Positions 32,969 through 41,049 of a stretch of DNA of 51,091 nucleotides are shown piece by piece. Each line of letters starts with the position of its first letter. Within the stretch, counting starts at the first letter, position 1. The position numbers and the translations under genes were made by a program. Under the pieces are notes generated by a model, which saw only the letters and a program-made list of their open reading frames with translations, did no database searches and was not told the origin of the DNA. This DNA comes from Elusimicrobiota bacterium (lineage in GTDB: Bacteria > Elusimicrobiota > Elusimicrobia > UBA1565 > UBA9628): NCBI GenBank assembly GCA_023249675.1, contig JAHFCE010000015.1:1-51091 (forward strand), in the 5' to 3' direction.

Positions 32969-34477
32969 ATGGCCACGACCGCTGCTTTGCCCGACGTTCA
33001 CCCTCTCCTGAAGGATTTTCTCGGCCGCAGGGTCCACACGCTCTTGATCGACGGCCGTCCGGTCGAGGCCGCGTCCGGCAAGACCTTCGCGACGTTGAAC
33101 CCCGCCACCGGTGAGACGCTCGGTGTTGTCTGCGAGGCCGACGGCGCCGACGTCGACCGCGCCGTCGCGGCCGCGAGAGCGGCCCTTGAGGGCCCCTGGT
33201 CGAAGATGTCTCCCGCCGAGCGCGAGAAGGTCCTGCACAAGGCCGCCGATCTGCTCGAAGCCCGGGCCGAGGCTTTCGCCCAGCTCGAGACGCTCGATAA
33301 CGGCAAGCCGATTCGCGAGGCGAAAAACGGCGATTTGCCGCTGGCGATCGGCCTGCTCCGCTATTTCGGCGGCTGGCCGACGAAGATCCACGGGGAAACG
33401 ACTCCCGTTTCCGTGCCGTACTTTCCGGGCGCGAAGTTTCTCCACTACACCGTCCGTGAACCTGTGGGCGTGGTGGGCGCTATCATTCCCTGGAATTTTC
33501 CCCTGTTGATGGCGGTGGAGCGTCTCGCGCCGGCCCTGGCTTGCGGCAACGCGGTTGTGCTGAAACCGGCCGAGCAAACGCCGTTGAGCGCTCTTTGGCT
33601 GGGAGAACTCTTGCTGGAGGCCGGCGTTCCCGCGGGCGTGGTCAACGTCGTCCCTGGATATGGTCCCACCGCCGGCGCCGCGATCGCCCGTCATGGCCAG
33701 ATCGACAAGGTGACCTTCACCGGTTCGACCGAGGTCGGCCGCGAGGTGGTGAAGGCCTCGGCCGGGAATATGAAGCGCATATCTATGGAGCTCGGCGGCA
33801 AGTCTCCGAACATCGTGTTCGCCGACGCCGATCTCGAGGCCGCCGCCAAGGGCATTTTCATGGGCATCTTCTACAACCAGGGCCAGTGCTGCTCGGCGGG
33901 TTCCCGGGTCTTCATCGAGCGTCCCGCCTACGACAAGATGGTGTCCGCGCTCGCCGAGCGCGCCAAGACAGTGAAGCAAGGTAATCCGTTGGATCCTAAG
34001 ACGCACATGGGCCCGCTCGTCTCGGCCGAGCAGCGCGACCGCGTTCTTGCTTACATCGAGTCCGGGAAAAAAGAAGGCGCCCAGTTGTTGTCCGGAGGTG
34101 CGGCCGCCGCGGGGCCGGGTTACTTCATTCAGCCCACGGTGTTCGGCGGCGTCAAGGACGAGATGAAGATTTCCCGCGAGGAGATTTTTGGACCGGTCGT
34201 CGCGGTCATGCCGTTTGACACGATCGACGAGGTCATGGCGCGCGCGAACTCATCCGATTACGGCCTCGTCGCCGCCGTTTGGACCAAGGACGTGAAAAAG
34301 GCCCATCAGGCCGCCGCGAAGCTCAAGGCCGGCACGGTCTGGATCAACTGCTACCATTTCGTGGACGCGGCCGCGCCCTGGGGCGGCGTGAAGCAAAGCG
34401 GCTACGGCCGCGAGAAAGGGCAGTACGCGCTCGAGAACTACACGTCGCTCAAGTCCGTCTGGGTGGACCTGAACTGA
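32969..34477 (+). CDS. NAD(P)-dependent aldehyde dehydrogenase
   Basis: 502 aa from ATG 32969, selected by GGAG 8 nt upstream over the in-frame 32918. ALDH motifs: IIPWNFPLLMA, FTGSTEVGREV (cofactor), MELGGKSPNIVFADADLEAAA (catalytic Glu), FYNQGQCCSAGSRVFIER (catalytic Cys), EEIFGPVVAVMPF. It oxidises an aldehyde to the acid in the cytoplasm. Close in type to class 1/2 and phenylacetaldehyde dehydrogenases; substrate unknown. First gene of an operon with two crotonases, a PaaA-like oxygenase and a 3-hydroxyacyl-CoA dehydrogenase. Confidence 0.93.
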   Translation: MATTAALPDVHPLLKDFLGRRVHTLLIDGRPVEAASGKTFATLNPATGETLGVVCEADGADVDRAVAAARAALEGPWSKMSPAEREKVLHKAADLLEARAEAFAQLETLDNGKPIREAKNGDLPLAIGLLRYFGGWPTKIHGETTPVSVPYFPGAKFLHYTVREPVGVVGAIIPWNFPLLMAVERLAPALACGNAVVLKPAEQTPLSALWLGELLLEAGVPAGVVNVVPGYGPTAGAAIARHGQIDKVTFTGSTEVGREVVKASAGNMKRISMELGGKSPNIVFADADLEAAAKGIFMGIFYNQGQCCSAGSRVFIERPAYDKMVSALAERAKTVKQGNPLDPKTHMGPLVSAEQRDRVLAYIESGKKEGAQLLSGGAAAAGPGYFIQPTVFGGVKDEMKISREEIFGPVVAVMPFDTIDEVMARANSSDYGLVAAVWTKDVKKAHQAAAKLKAGTVWINCYHFVDAAAPWGGVKQSGYGREKGQYALENYTSLKSVWVDLN

Positions 34478-34478
34478 C

Positions 34479-35258
34479 ATGGCGCAGGAAGTCCTCGTTG
34501 AGACCGATGGCTCTGTCGGCATCGTGACGATCGACCGTCCTCAGGCGCTGAATGCCTTGTCGCTGCGGGTGATGGAGGACGTGACCGCGGCGTTGGGCGG
34601 CTTCGACCTGAACCCGGCGATACACGCCATGGTCCTGGCCGGTTCGCCGCGCGCTTTCGCGGCGGGCGCCGATATCGCTGACATGAAGTCGATCTCGGGC
34701 GCCCCGGCCGCGGACAAGGCCCTGGCTCATCACCTGTCTCATTGGGACGCGATTGGGCTGTTGAAGAAGCCGGTCATCGCCGCCGTCTCCGGCTTCGCTC
34801 TCGGCGGCGGCTGCGAGCTGGCGATGGCCTGCGACATGATCGTGGCCTCGGAAACCAGTTTCTTCGGTCAACCGGAAGTTCTCATCGGCGTGATGGCTGG
34901 CGCCGGCGGCACTCAGAGATTGACCAAGATCGTCGGCAAGGCTTTGTCGATGGAAATGCACTTGACGGGCCGCCGACTGACCGCGCGCGAGGCGTTGGCG
35001 TTGGGTGTGGTCAACCGCGTCGTGCCGATCGAATCGTATCTGTCCGAGGCGAAAAAGCTGGCGCATCAAATCGCCGCTCAACCGCCTCTCGCGGTGCAGG
35101 CGGCGAAAGCGTCCGTCCGTCATGCGCTCGATTCGTCGCTGTCGGAAGGTCTGCTCTTTGAGCGCCAGTCTTTTTTTCGTTTATTCGACACCCAGGACCA
35201 AAAAGAAGGCATGAAGGCCTTCTTTGAGAAACGCAAACCCATTTGGACCGGACAATAA
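34479..35258 (+). CDS. Enoyl-CoA hydratase (crotonase family, PaaF-like)
   Basis: 259 aa, starting 1 nt after the ALDH stop. Oxyanion-hole segments AFAAGADIADM and VSGFALGGGCELAMACD; both catalytic glutamates are present (GGGCE and FGQPEVLIG), followed by AGAGGTQRLTKIVGK. Hydrates trans-2-enoyl-CoA in beta-oxidation or an aromatic-ring-derived pathway. A 145-bp gap carrying a repeat element separates it from the next crotonase. Confidence 0.92.
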   Translation: MAQEVLVETDGSVGIVTIDRPQALNALSLRVMEDVTAALGGFDLNPAIHAMVLAGSPRAFAAGADIADMKSISGAPAADKALAHHLSHWDAIGLLKKPVIAAVSGFALGGGCELAMACDMIVASETSFFGQPEVLIGVMAGAGGTQRLTKIVGKALSMEMHLTGRRLTAREALALGVVNRVVPIESYLSEAKKLAHQIAAQPPLAVQAAKASVRHALDSSLSEGLLFERQSFFRLFDTQDQKEGMKAFFEKRKPIWTGQ

Positions 35259-35274
35259 ACATGCTTGCCCTGAG

Positions 35275-35377
35275 TTATCCACACACTGGGCCCAGGACGA
35301 GTTGGCGCCGCCTTGGTTTGAACTTGCAGCGGTGCGAGTCGAAATTGCAGCTTGGTACGTACCAAGTTTGTGGATAA
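35275..35377. repeat. Intergenic element A: inverted DnaA boxes plus 16-bp palindrome
   Basis: TTATCCACA at 35275-35283 and its inverse TGTGGATAA at 35369-35377 bound the element; CTTGGTACGTACCAAG (perfect palindrome) is at 35351-35366, 2 bp from the right box. Read on the minus strand from the right box, the box, the 2-bp spacer and CTTGGTACG are identical to element B (45682-45701). The element opens a 145-bp gap in an otherwise tightly packed operon. Confidence 0.8.
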
Positions 35378-35403
35378 CCAACGTAAACGCATATGAACGC
35401 ACA

Positions 35404-36210
35404 ATGACTCGCGGGATTACCGCGCCAGAACTTCTCGTGGAGCTGACAGAGGGCGTCTTGACCCTCACGCTCAATCGCCCCGAGGTGCTCAACGCTCTCA
35501 CGCTGGGCATGATGCAGGGCATCGCCGAGGCCCTCAAAAAGGCGTCCACGGACAAGGCCGTCAAGGTCGTCATCCTCACGGGCGCCGGCCGCGCCTTCTG
35601 CGCGGGCGCCGACCTGGGTGATCTCAAGAAGCGGCAAAGCGTCAAGGCCTTCTCTCTGGGCGACGAGCTTCGCGATCATTTCAATCCGCTGGTCGCTCAA
35701 ATCCGGAAGCTGGAGAAGCCGGTCATCGGCGCGATCAACGGCCTGGCGGCGGGGGCCGGGGCCAGCATAGTCCTCGCGACGGACCTGAAGATCTGCGCTG
35801 AGAAAACGACGTTTTTGAACGCATTTGCGCGCGTCGGCCTGGTTCCCGACTCGGGCATGACCTACTTGCTGCCCCGCTTCCTCGGTTATTCGAAGGCTTT
35901 GGAGCATATGTGGCTCGCGAAGCCGGTCACGGCGGAGCAGGCGCTTGCGTGCGGCCTCGTCAACAAGGTCGTGCCCGCTGAGTCCGTCCTCGCGGAGGCC
36001 CGGGCGCTGGCCGCCGAGCTCGTGAAAATGCCGCCGCTCTCGATCGCGCTCACCAAGCGCGCCGTCAATCGATCCTTGGAGGCGGTGTCTCTCGATGAGC
36101 AGATGGAGTATGAGGCCCGGCTCCAGGAAATCCTCGGCCGAACGCAAGATCATGCCGAAGGCGTGAGCGCCTTTCTCGAGAAGCGCTCGGCGCAGTTCAA
36201 AGGAGAGTGA
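35404..36210 (+). CDS. Enoyl-CoA hydratase/isomerase (PaaG-like)
   Basis: 268 aa from ATG 35404 (the open frame upstream runs through the repeat element). Crotonase motifs AFCAGADLGDLK and INGLAAGAGASIVLATD; the AFARVGLVPDSGMTYLLPRFLGYSKALEH segment is typical of PaaG, which isomerises ring-1,2-epoxyphenylacetyl-CoA to the oxepin or shifts double bonds. The classical second Glu is replaced by Asp in LVPDSG, as in PaaG. Followed 1 nt later by the PaaA-like gene. Confidence 0.88.
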   Translation: MTRGITAPELLVELTEGVLTLTLNRPEVLNALTLGMMQGIAEALKKASTDKAVKVVILTGAGRAFCAGADLGDLKKRQSVKAFSLGDELRDHFNPLVAQIRKLEKPVIGAINGLAAGAGASIVLATDLKICAEKTTFLNAFARVGLVPDSGMTYLLPRFLGYSKALEHMWLAKPVTAEQALACGLVNKVVPAESVLAEARALAAELVKMPPLSIALTKRAVNRSLEAVSLDEQMEYEARLQEILGRTQDHAEGVSAFLEKRSAQFKGE

Positions 36211-36211
36211 C

Positions 36212-37039
36212 ATGAGCCTCGAACCCAACCGCATCCGCGAAGAGAAGCTTCTCGCCAAGATCAACGCAGGCGGCAAGATCGAGACGCTCGAAGAGATGAG
36301 CGACGAGTATCGCGAGCACCTCACCAATCTGATGTCCATGCAGGCCGACTCCGAGCTCGCCGGGGCGTTCGGCTACGTGCCGTGGATCCAAAAGTCTCCC
36401 GACATCAAGGAGACATTACAAGTTGCTCAAATCGTGAAGGATGAGGTCCGTCACGCACGGGTGATGTATCGTTTGCTGGAGGGTATGGGCGTAGACGTAG
36501 ACGAGTACTATAAAACACATAATTTTTCGCTTCGCGTCAATGCCGACGACATCGGGACCCTGCGCGCCGCCGATGACAAGCGCGTCAACATCTTCTACTA
36601 CCCGATCGACACGTGGTACGACTTCATCATGTTCAACTTCTGCATGGACCGGGGCGCGGGCCACCAGCTCGAGGACTCCCTCGATTGCTCGTACAAGCCC
36701 TGGTGCGACGGGATGGAGGGCATCTTCAAAGAAGAGGAGATGCACATGGCGCACGGCGACCAGTGGGCGAAGAGGCTGTCCGAGGGCGCGCAGACGCACG
36801 ACGAGCTCCAGGCGGCGTTTGACAAATGGTATCCGCGCACGATGAACATCTTCGGCCGGGCCCATTCGCCCAAGAACGCGATCTACCGGAAGTATGGGTT
36901 GAAAAAGCGCGACAACGATGAGGTCCGCCAGGCCTTTGCCGCCGACATCAAGGACAAGGCCGCGAAGTTTGGTCTGCGGGTCCCCGCCTGGACGCCGGTC
37001 GCGTCCAAGATGTCCGAAGAGCCGTTCATCCCGGGCTGA
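36212..37039 (+). CDS. PaaA-like diiron oxygenase subunit (phenylacetyl-CoA epoxidase family)
   Basis: 275 aa. Ferritin-like four-helix diiron protein: SELAGAFGYVPWIQKSPD (Glu48), VKDEVRHA (Glu78, His81), QLEDSL (Glu154) and EEEMHMAHG (Glu175, His178), matching PaaA, the catalytic subunit of the 1,2-phenylacetyl-CoA epoxidase. PaaA normally works with PaaC, PaaB and the reductase PaaE; none of these is in the window. GGAG lies before its ATG. Neighbouring PaaF/PaaG/PaaH-like genes suggest it acts on a CoA ester, but the ring substrate is an inference. Confidence 0.87.
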   Translation: MSLEPNRIREEKLLAKINAGGKIETLEEMSDEYREHLTNLMSMQADSELAGAFGYVPWIQKSPDIKETLQVAQIVKDEVRHARVMYRLLEGMGVDVDEYYKTHNFSLRVNADDIGTLRAADDKRVNIFYYPIDTWYDFIMFNFCMDRGAGHQLEDSLDCSYKPWCDGMEGIFKEEEMHMAHGDQWAKRLSEGAQTHDELQAAFDKWYPRTMNIFGRAHSPKNAIYRKYGLKKRDNDEVRQAFAADIKDKAAKFGLRVPAWTPVASKMSEEPFIPG

Positions 37040-37041
37040 CC

Positions 37042-37698
37042 ATGGGTCTCCTCGTTGAGGTGCGCGACCGTGCGCTGAAGCGGCCCTGGCTGCTGCTCGC
37101 TCCATTGCTGGGGCTTCTCGGTCAGAATCTGATCTCCCTGCTGCCTCCCGGGGCCGTGGCGCTGAAGATCCTGCTCGCAGCGCTGATGACCGCCGCGGTG
37201 ACCACGTTCTTCGCCGAGCTGTGGCTCGGCGACGGCAAGAGCGTCGATCCGGGCCGGTTCGTGGAAACCGGGACCGTGTTCCTCCTGCCCTATCCGCTGC
37301 TGCTCCTGTTCGGGGGCGTGACCGCGCCCTTGGTTTACTGGATTCTGCGCGCGGACGTGCCCCAGGCCGCGTCGCTGGGAGCGCTGTATCTCATCATCGC
37401 CGCGGGCAAGCTCGCGGCTTTCGCCGCGGGCGCGCTGTCTGCGATCGCGGCCGTCCGGCGGCGCGAGTCGGCCGGCGCGTTCGGGGCTTTGCGGCTGGGC
37501 GTTCGCACGTTGTGGGCGAACCGCGGCTTCTTCTGCTTTGCGCTCATCGGATTTTGGGTATTTCAGGAGGCGTGCGCGTTCCTCGCGCGCTCCTTGGCGC
37601 CGGGCCTGCTCCCGGGCTTTGTCACCACGGCGATTCCGCTCATCGGGTGCGTCGCGCTGCCGATCGAGGCCTGGCGTTCCGGACGACTGACGCGATGA
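37042..37698 (+). CDS. Integral membrane protein of unknown function in acyl-CoA operon
   Basis: 218 aa with about six hydrophobic segments (LLLAPLLGLLGQNLISLL, LKILLAALMTAAVTTFF, FLLPYPLLLLFGG, GALYLIIAAGKLAAFAAGAL, GFFCFALIGFWVFQEAC, LPGFVTTAIPLIGCVALPI). No signature recognised; possibly a DUF-type permease-like protein. It starts 2 nt after the PaaA-like stop and overlaps the next ATG, so it is made with the oxygenase; substrate entry or membrane anchoring are only guesses. Confidence 0.8.
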   Translation: MGLLVEVRDRALKRPWLLLAPLLGLLGQNLISLLPPGAVALKILLAALMTAAVTTFFAELWLGDGKSVDPGRFVETGTVFLLPYPLLLLFGGVTAPLVYWILRADVPQAASLGALYLIIAAGKLAAFAAGALSAIAAVRRRESAGAFGALRLGVRTLWANRGFFCFALIGFWVFQEACAFLARSLAPGLLPGFVTTAIPLIGCVALPIEAWRSGRLTR

Positions 37699-38777
37699 TC
37701 CAGCGCGTGGCGGTTGTCGGTGCGGGCACGATGGGTGTCGGCATCGCGCAGTTATGCGCGCAATCCGGCTTCTCGGTGAAGGTCCACGATCCGGAACCGG
37801 CGGCGTTGGCGGCTTTGCCGGCCAAACTTAGACAATCACTCGACTCGGCCGTGCTCAAGGGGCGGCTGTCCACGCAGCAGGCCGAACGCGCGTTCCACGG
37901 CGTGTCGGGTGTTTCCGAGCTGGGCGACCTCGCCGGAGCGGACCTCGTGATCGAGGCCGCGCCCGAGATCTTGACGCTGAAGCAGGATCTTTTCGAGAAG
38001 CTGTCGGAGATCTGCCCCGAGGGCCTGCTTGCCACGAACACCTCGTCTTTGTCGGTGGCCGCGATCATGAAGCGGGCGCGCTCTCCGGAGCGGACCTTGG
38101 GGGTGCATTTCTTCAACCCCCCCGTCGCGATGAAGCTCGTCGAGATGATCCGTACCGACGCGACGCATCCGGACGCTTTCCGGGCCGCGTGGGACTTCGT
38201 GTTGACGGGCCTGCGCCGCACGCCGGTCGATGTCAAAGATGTCCCGGGATTCATCGTCAACCGCGTGATGCGGCCTTACTACGTGACGGCCCAACGGCTC
38301 GCCAACTCGAGAACGAGCTGCGCCGCCGTTGACGAGAGCTGCCGGAGCGTCGGCGGCGTGCCCATGGGTCCTTTCGAATTGATGGATTTGATCGGGTTGG
38401 ACACGAACCTGGCCATTACGAAGGCCATTTATGAGGCGCTGGGACGACCGGAACGATTGACTCCGCCGACGCTTCAGCAGACGCTCGTGGACAAGGGAAT
38501 GATCGGCCGAAAATCCGGGAAGGGCTTCTATCTCTACGCGGACGGAAAAAAGATAGGCGAAAATCCAGAAGCGACTGCGGCCTTGTCGCAGGGAGCGGCA
38601 TCACCGGCACAAGACATTTGGAGCAACCTTCTTGGAGCCGTTGTCTCAGAAGCAGAATGTCTTGTTTCCGAGGGCACGGCGGGAGCCCCGGACATCGACA
38701 CCGCCGTTAAGCTGGCCATGAACTTCCCCAAAGGACCTTTCGAATGGCGAAAAGAAAACACGGCGGTCAAGCCGTAA
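37695..38777 (+). CDS. 3-hydroxyacyl-CoA dehydrogenase (PaaH/FadB2-like)
   Basis: 360 aa from ATG 37695 (ATGA overlap with the membrane-protein gene). Rossmann motif VAVVGAGTMGVGIAQLCAQSG (GxGxxG), ATNTSSLSVAAI and LGVHFFNPPVAMKLVEMI (catalytic His), DVPGFIVNRVM with the C-terminal GPFELMDLIGLDTNLAI. Oxidises 3-hydroxyacyl-CoA to 3-ketoacyl-CoA with NAD+. Longer than the 280-residue short form because of a second C-terminal domain repeat (about 300-360). A thiolase for the next step is not in the window. Confidence 0.92.
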   Translation: MIQRVAVVGAGTMGVGIAQLCAQSGFSVKVHDPEPAALAALPAKLRQSLDSAVLKGRLSTQQAERAFHGVSGVSELGDLAGADLVIEAAPEILTLKQDLFEKLSEICPEGLLATNTSSLSVAAIMKRARSPERTLGVHFFNPPVAMKLVEMIRTDATHPDAFRAAWDFVLTGLRRTPVDVKDVPGFIVNRVMRPYYVTAQRLANSRTSCAAVDESCRSVGGVPMGPFELMDLIGLDTNLAITKAIYEALGRPERLTPPTLQQTLVDKGMIGRKSGKGFYLYADGKKIGENPEATAALSQGAASPAQDIWSNLLGAVVSEAECLVSEGTAGAPDIDTAVKLAMNFPKGPFEWRKENTAVKP

Positions 38778-38968
38778 AAAAGCGGCTTCCCACCCTTCTC
38801 GATCTTCTGAAGAAGGACCAGGCGCGCGTGATGAAAGTGCTGCACAAGCACGGCGTCTATTTCGACGCCGGCACCTACATCACGCTTCTCGCCACGCTCG
38901 ACAAGGTCGCCGCGTACCACGCCGTTCCGAACAAGAAAAAGTTCTTCGCGGACCTGCTCGGCCGCTGA
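38744..38968 (+). CDS. Small basic protein of unknown function
   Basis: 74 aa, beginning 34 nt inside the 3-hydroxyacyl-CoA dehydrogenase gene in another frame and continuing past its stop. Starts MAKRKHGGQAVKKRLPTLLDLLKKDQ; helical, Lys-rich, with VMKVLHKHGVYFDAGTY and a C-terminal KKKFFADLLGR. No family recognised. Without this gene the 219-bp gap to 38997 would be empty, and the codon pattern stays coding-like after 38777. A later start at 38831 is possible. Confidence 0.5.
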   Translation: MAKRKHGGQAVKKRLPTLLDLLKKDQARVMKVLHKHGVYFDAGTYITLLATLDKVAAYHAVPNKKKFFADLLGR

Positions 38969-38980
38969 CGCGCGCGTCGG

Positions 38981-38999
38981 CTGTTTCGGAAAACCGTCA
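38981..38999. repeat. Degenerate relative of the 16-bp palindrome
   Basis: CTGTTTCGGAAAACCGTCAG-type sequence (38981-39000) resembles CTGTTTCCGGAAACAG with insertions; it lies between convergent genes like copies 1 and 2. Low-confidence family member. Confidence 0.35.
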
Positions 39000-39704
39000 G
39001 CGCTGAAAGTCTTTGATGCGGAAAACGGAGGGGTGCGGCGCCACGGGCTTGCCCGAATGCTTCGTCTCAAGCAGGAAATGGCGGCCTTTCGGAAAGCGCT
39101 CGACGAAGAGGTTCACATGCGCGGGCTCGTTTTCAAAGGAGCCGACGACCGTCCCCATCTCCGCGAGCCGGTGCAGGGCCTCGTTCTTGAAGGCGAAGTC
39201 GGGCGCGTCGAAGCGCGGCTTGAGGATGAGGGTCGCTGCCTTGCCGTCGGGGTCCGGGAAGCCGTGGCGCAACAGCGACGCCTCCGTGCCTTCCCGCATG
39301 CCCTCGTCCCGGCCGGTCATGTAAAAGGACCGTCCCCCCCGTGCGATGACCTCGCCTGCGAACTCGGGGCCGCCGGGGATGATCGAATCCTCAAGCAGGT
39401 AGGGATTTTTGAAGAAACGGGCGAACCAGAAGTCGCGCAGGTCCTTCGCCAGTTTTTCCTCGAGGCCGGCGTCCTTGGCCGTGTCGGCGATCGCGTAGCG
39501 CAGTTGTTCGCGCGCGATCGCGCGCAGGAGACCGGCGGCGCGGGCGTTTTGAGTCTCGATTGCGGCCGCGAACTCGGCCAGTATGCGCAGGTGGCGGTCG
39601 GCCGTGGAGAACAAGGTGTCATCGAGGTCGAAGACGACGATCGCGTTCGGCTGCGCCGAAACGTCTTGCAGAAGCGCGTCGAGCAGGGCTTTCTGGGAGC
39701 TCAC
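38997..39704 (-). CDS. HAD-superfamily hydrolase
   Basis: 235 aa from a GTG at 39704 that overlaps the TGA of the transporter gene (GTGA). Motif I IVVFDLDDTLFST (two Asp), motif II FYMTGRDEGMREGT, Lys in LKPRF, motif IV region GSFENEPAHVNLF with Glu for Asp. Possibly a phosphatase of the acid-phosphatase/5'-nucleotidase-like branch; no signal peptide. Coupled to the organophosphate antiporter, so it may act on the imported phosphate ester. This is inference. Confidence 0.8.
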   Translation of the reverse strand: MSSQKALLDALLQDVSAQPNAIVVFDLDDTLFSTADRHLRILAEFAAAIETQNARAAGLLRAIAREQLRYAIADTAKDAGLEEKLAKDLRDFWFARFFKNPYLLEDSIIPGGPEFAGEVIARGGRSFYMTGRDEGMREGTEASLLRHGFPDPDGKAATLILKPRFDAPDFAFKNEALHRLAEMGTVVGSFENEPAHVNLFVERFPKGRHFLLETKHSGKPVAPHPSVFRIKDFQR

Positions 39705-41032
39705 GCCTTGAGGACGACTTTCGTGTTTTTGGGCGTCGCGTTCCAGAGCGTGGTCATCAGGATCGCGCCGAGCGCGGAGAAGGGCATGATCATGTAGGTC
39801 CATACCCCCCAGCCGTGCGTGTCGAGGATGCTGCCGAGGAAGAGGCCGGTCAGGCCCGAGGCGACGTACTGGACGCCGTCGAGCAGGCCGGTGACGGTGG
39901 CCGCGGCCTTGGTGCCGCCGAAGTCCATCGACGCGGTCCCCGACAGCATGCCGTGCACGCCGAAGATCCACAGACACGAGAAGCCGATGAGGAAGGAGGC
40001 GACCGCCGGGTCCTTGGTCTGCCCGAGGGCGAACAGCGAGGCGATCTGTCCAAGGTAGAAAATAAAGGCGACGGGCGGGCGACGGCTCTGGAAGACGCGG
40101 TCCGAGAGATAGCCGCACATCAGGCCGCCGCAGATGCCGCCGATCGTGATGCCGGCGGTGGCCATCGTGAACAGCGATGTCCCGTGTTTGACGCCGTGCA
40201 CCTCCTTAAGAAACGGCACGAACCACAGCAGCAAGCCCTGGCGCACGAAGCCGGTGCAGAACTCGGCGGCGGTGAGCGTGAGGATGATCTTGTTCTTGAA
40301 GACGTGGGTGATCAAGTAGGCCAGGTCGATGGGCTTGTCTTTGTCCGCATGTTGGCTTGTGGCGTCGCCGGTGTCGAAGTCGGCGTGGCCGGCGTTCTTG
40401 GGGGTGTCGGCGATCATGAAGTAGTCGACGAGGAACATCGTCGCCACGGCGGCCGATGGAATGAGGAACACCATATACCAGCTCATGGAGGACAGGATCC
40501 AGCCGCCGACGGTCATGGCCAGGAAATAGCCGGAGCTGATCATGATGCCGAAGATGCCGCCGAACACGCCGCGCTCGCGCACATGAAACCACGTTGAATT
40601 GACCTTCACGACCGACAGCGCGCCGAAAGATTGGAAGTACTGGTTGACGGCGTACAGCAAAGACATGCCGACGACGATTTTTGTTTGCCATCCGTTCAGG
40701 AAAAGAAGGCCGATGACGAGGTTCATGACCGCCGTGCCTGCGGCGGCGATAAGGATCGCGCGCCGCCCGCCGAAGCGGTCGGTGAGCGGGCCGTTGAACA
40801 TCACGGCGAGCGCGTAAGTCCAGAAGCCCGCGGTCGCGATCGTCCCGAACTGCGCCTTGCTCAGGGCGAATCGCGTCATGATTTCGGTCGACGCCACGTT
40901 GAGGTTGTAGCGGCCCATGTAGAAGGTCGCGTAGGTCAGGCCGAGCGGGAACCAGTTGAGGAACCGGCGGCGGCGGTACAGGGCCGAATGGACGGGTGCG
41001 GCGCCGGCGGTCATAGCGGTGGAGGAGCTCAT
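39701..41032 (-). CDS. OPA-family organophosphate:phosphate antiporter (GlpT/UhpT-like MFS)
   Basis: 443 aa, twelve membrane helices. OPA signature FYMGRYNLNVASTEIM near residue 38 (contains the conserved Arg), GPLTDRFGGRRAILIAA loop, FSVQSFGA-like QYFQSFGALSVVKVNSTWFHVRERGVFGGIFG, and GYLSDRVF. The family exchanges glycerol-3-phosphate, hexose-phosphates or phosphoglycerates against phosphate. Which one is unclear; a glycerol-kinase-like gene lies in the same window. TAGAAT is 6 nt before ATG. Confidence 0.9.
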   Translation of the reverse strand: MSSSTAMTAGAAPVHSALYRRRRFLNWFPLGLTYATFYMGRYNLNVASTEIMTRFALSKAQFGTIATAGFWTYALAVMFNGPLTDRFGGRRAILIAAAGTAVMNLVIGLLFLNGWQTKIVVGMSLLYAVNQYFQSFGALSVVKVNSTWFHVRERGVFGGIFGIMISSGYFLAMTVGGWILSSMSWYMVFLIPSAAVATMFLVDYFMIADTPKNAGHADFDTGDATSQHADKDKPIDLAYLITHVFKNKIILTLTAAEFCTGFVRQGLLLWFVPFLKEVHGVKHGTSLFTMATAGITIGGICGGLMCGYLSDRVFQSRRPPVAFIFYLGQIASLFALGQTKDPAVASFLIGFSCLWIFGVHGMLSGTASMDFGGTKAAATVTGLLDGVQYVASGLTGLFLGSILDTHGWGVWTYMIMPFSALGAILMTTLWNATPKNTKVVLKA

Positions 41033-41038
41033 GGGGGT

Positions 41039-41044
41039 ATTCTA
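41039..41044 (-). promoter_or_regulatory. -10 hexamer TAGAAT of leaderless antiporter gene
   Basis: TAGAAT on the minus strand, 6 nt before ATG 41032, and just after the stop of the phospholipase D gene upstream. Confidence 0.65.
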
Positions 41045-41049
41045 CCCGC

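Noticed and set aside
35275-35377. Paired DnaA boxes read as a replication origin
   Set aside because: No dnaA, dnaN, rpmH or gidA nearby, only two boxes, no AT-rich unwinding region, and a second similar element lies 10 kb away.
32368-38777. Full phenylacetate degradation operon
   Set aside because: PaaB, PaaC, PaaE, PaaK, PaaZ and a thiolase are missing; only PaaA/F/G/H/I-like members are present.
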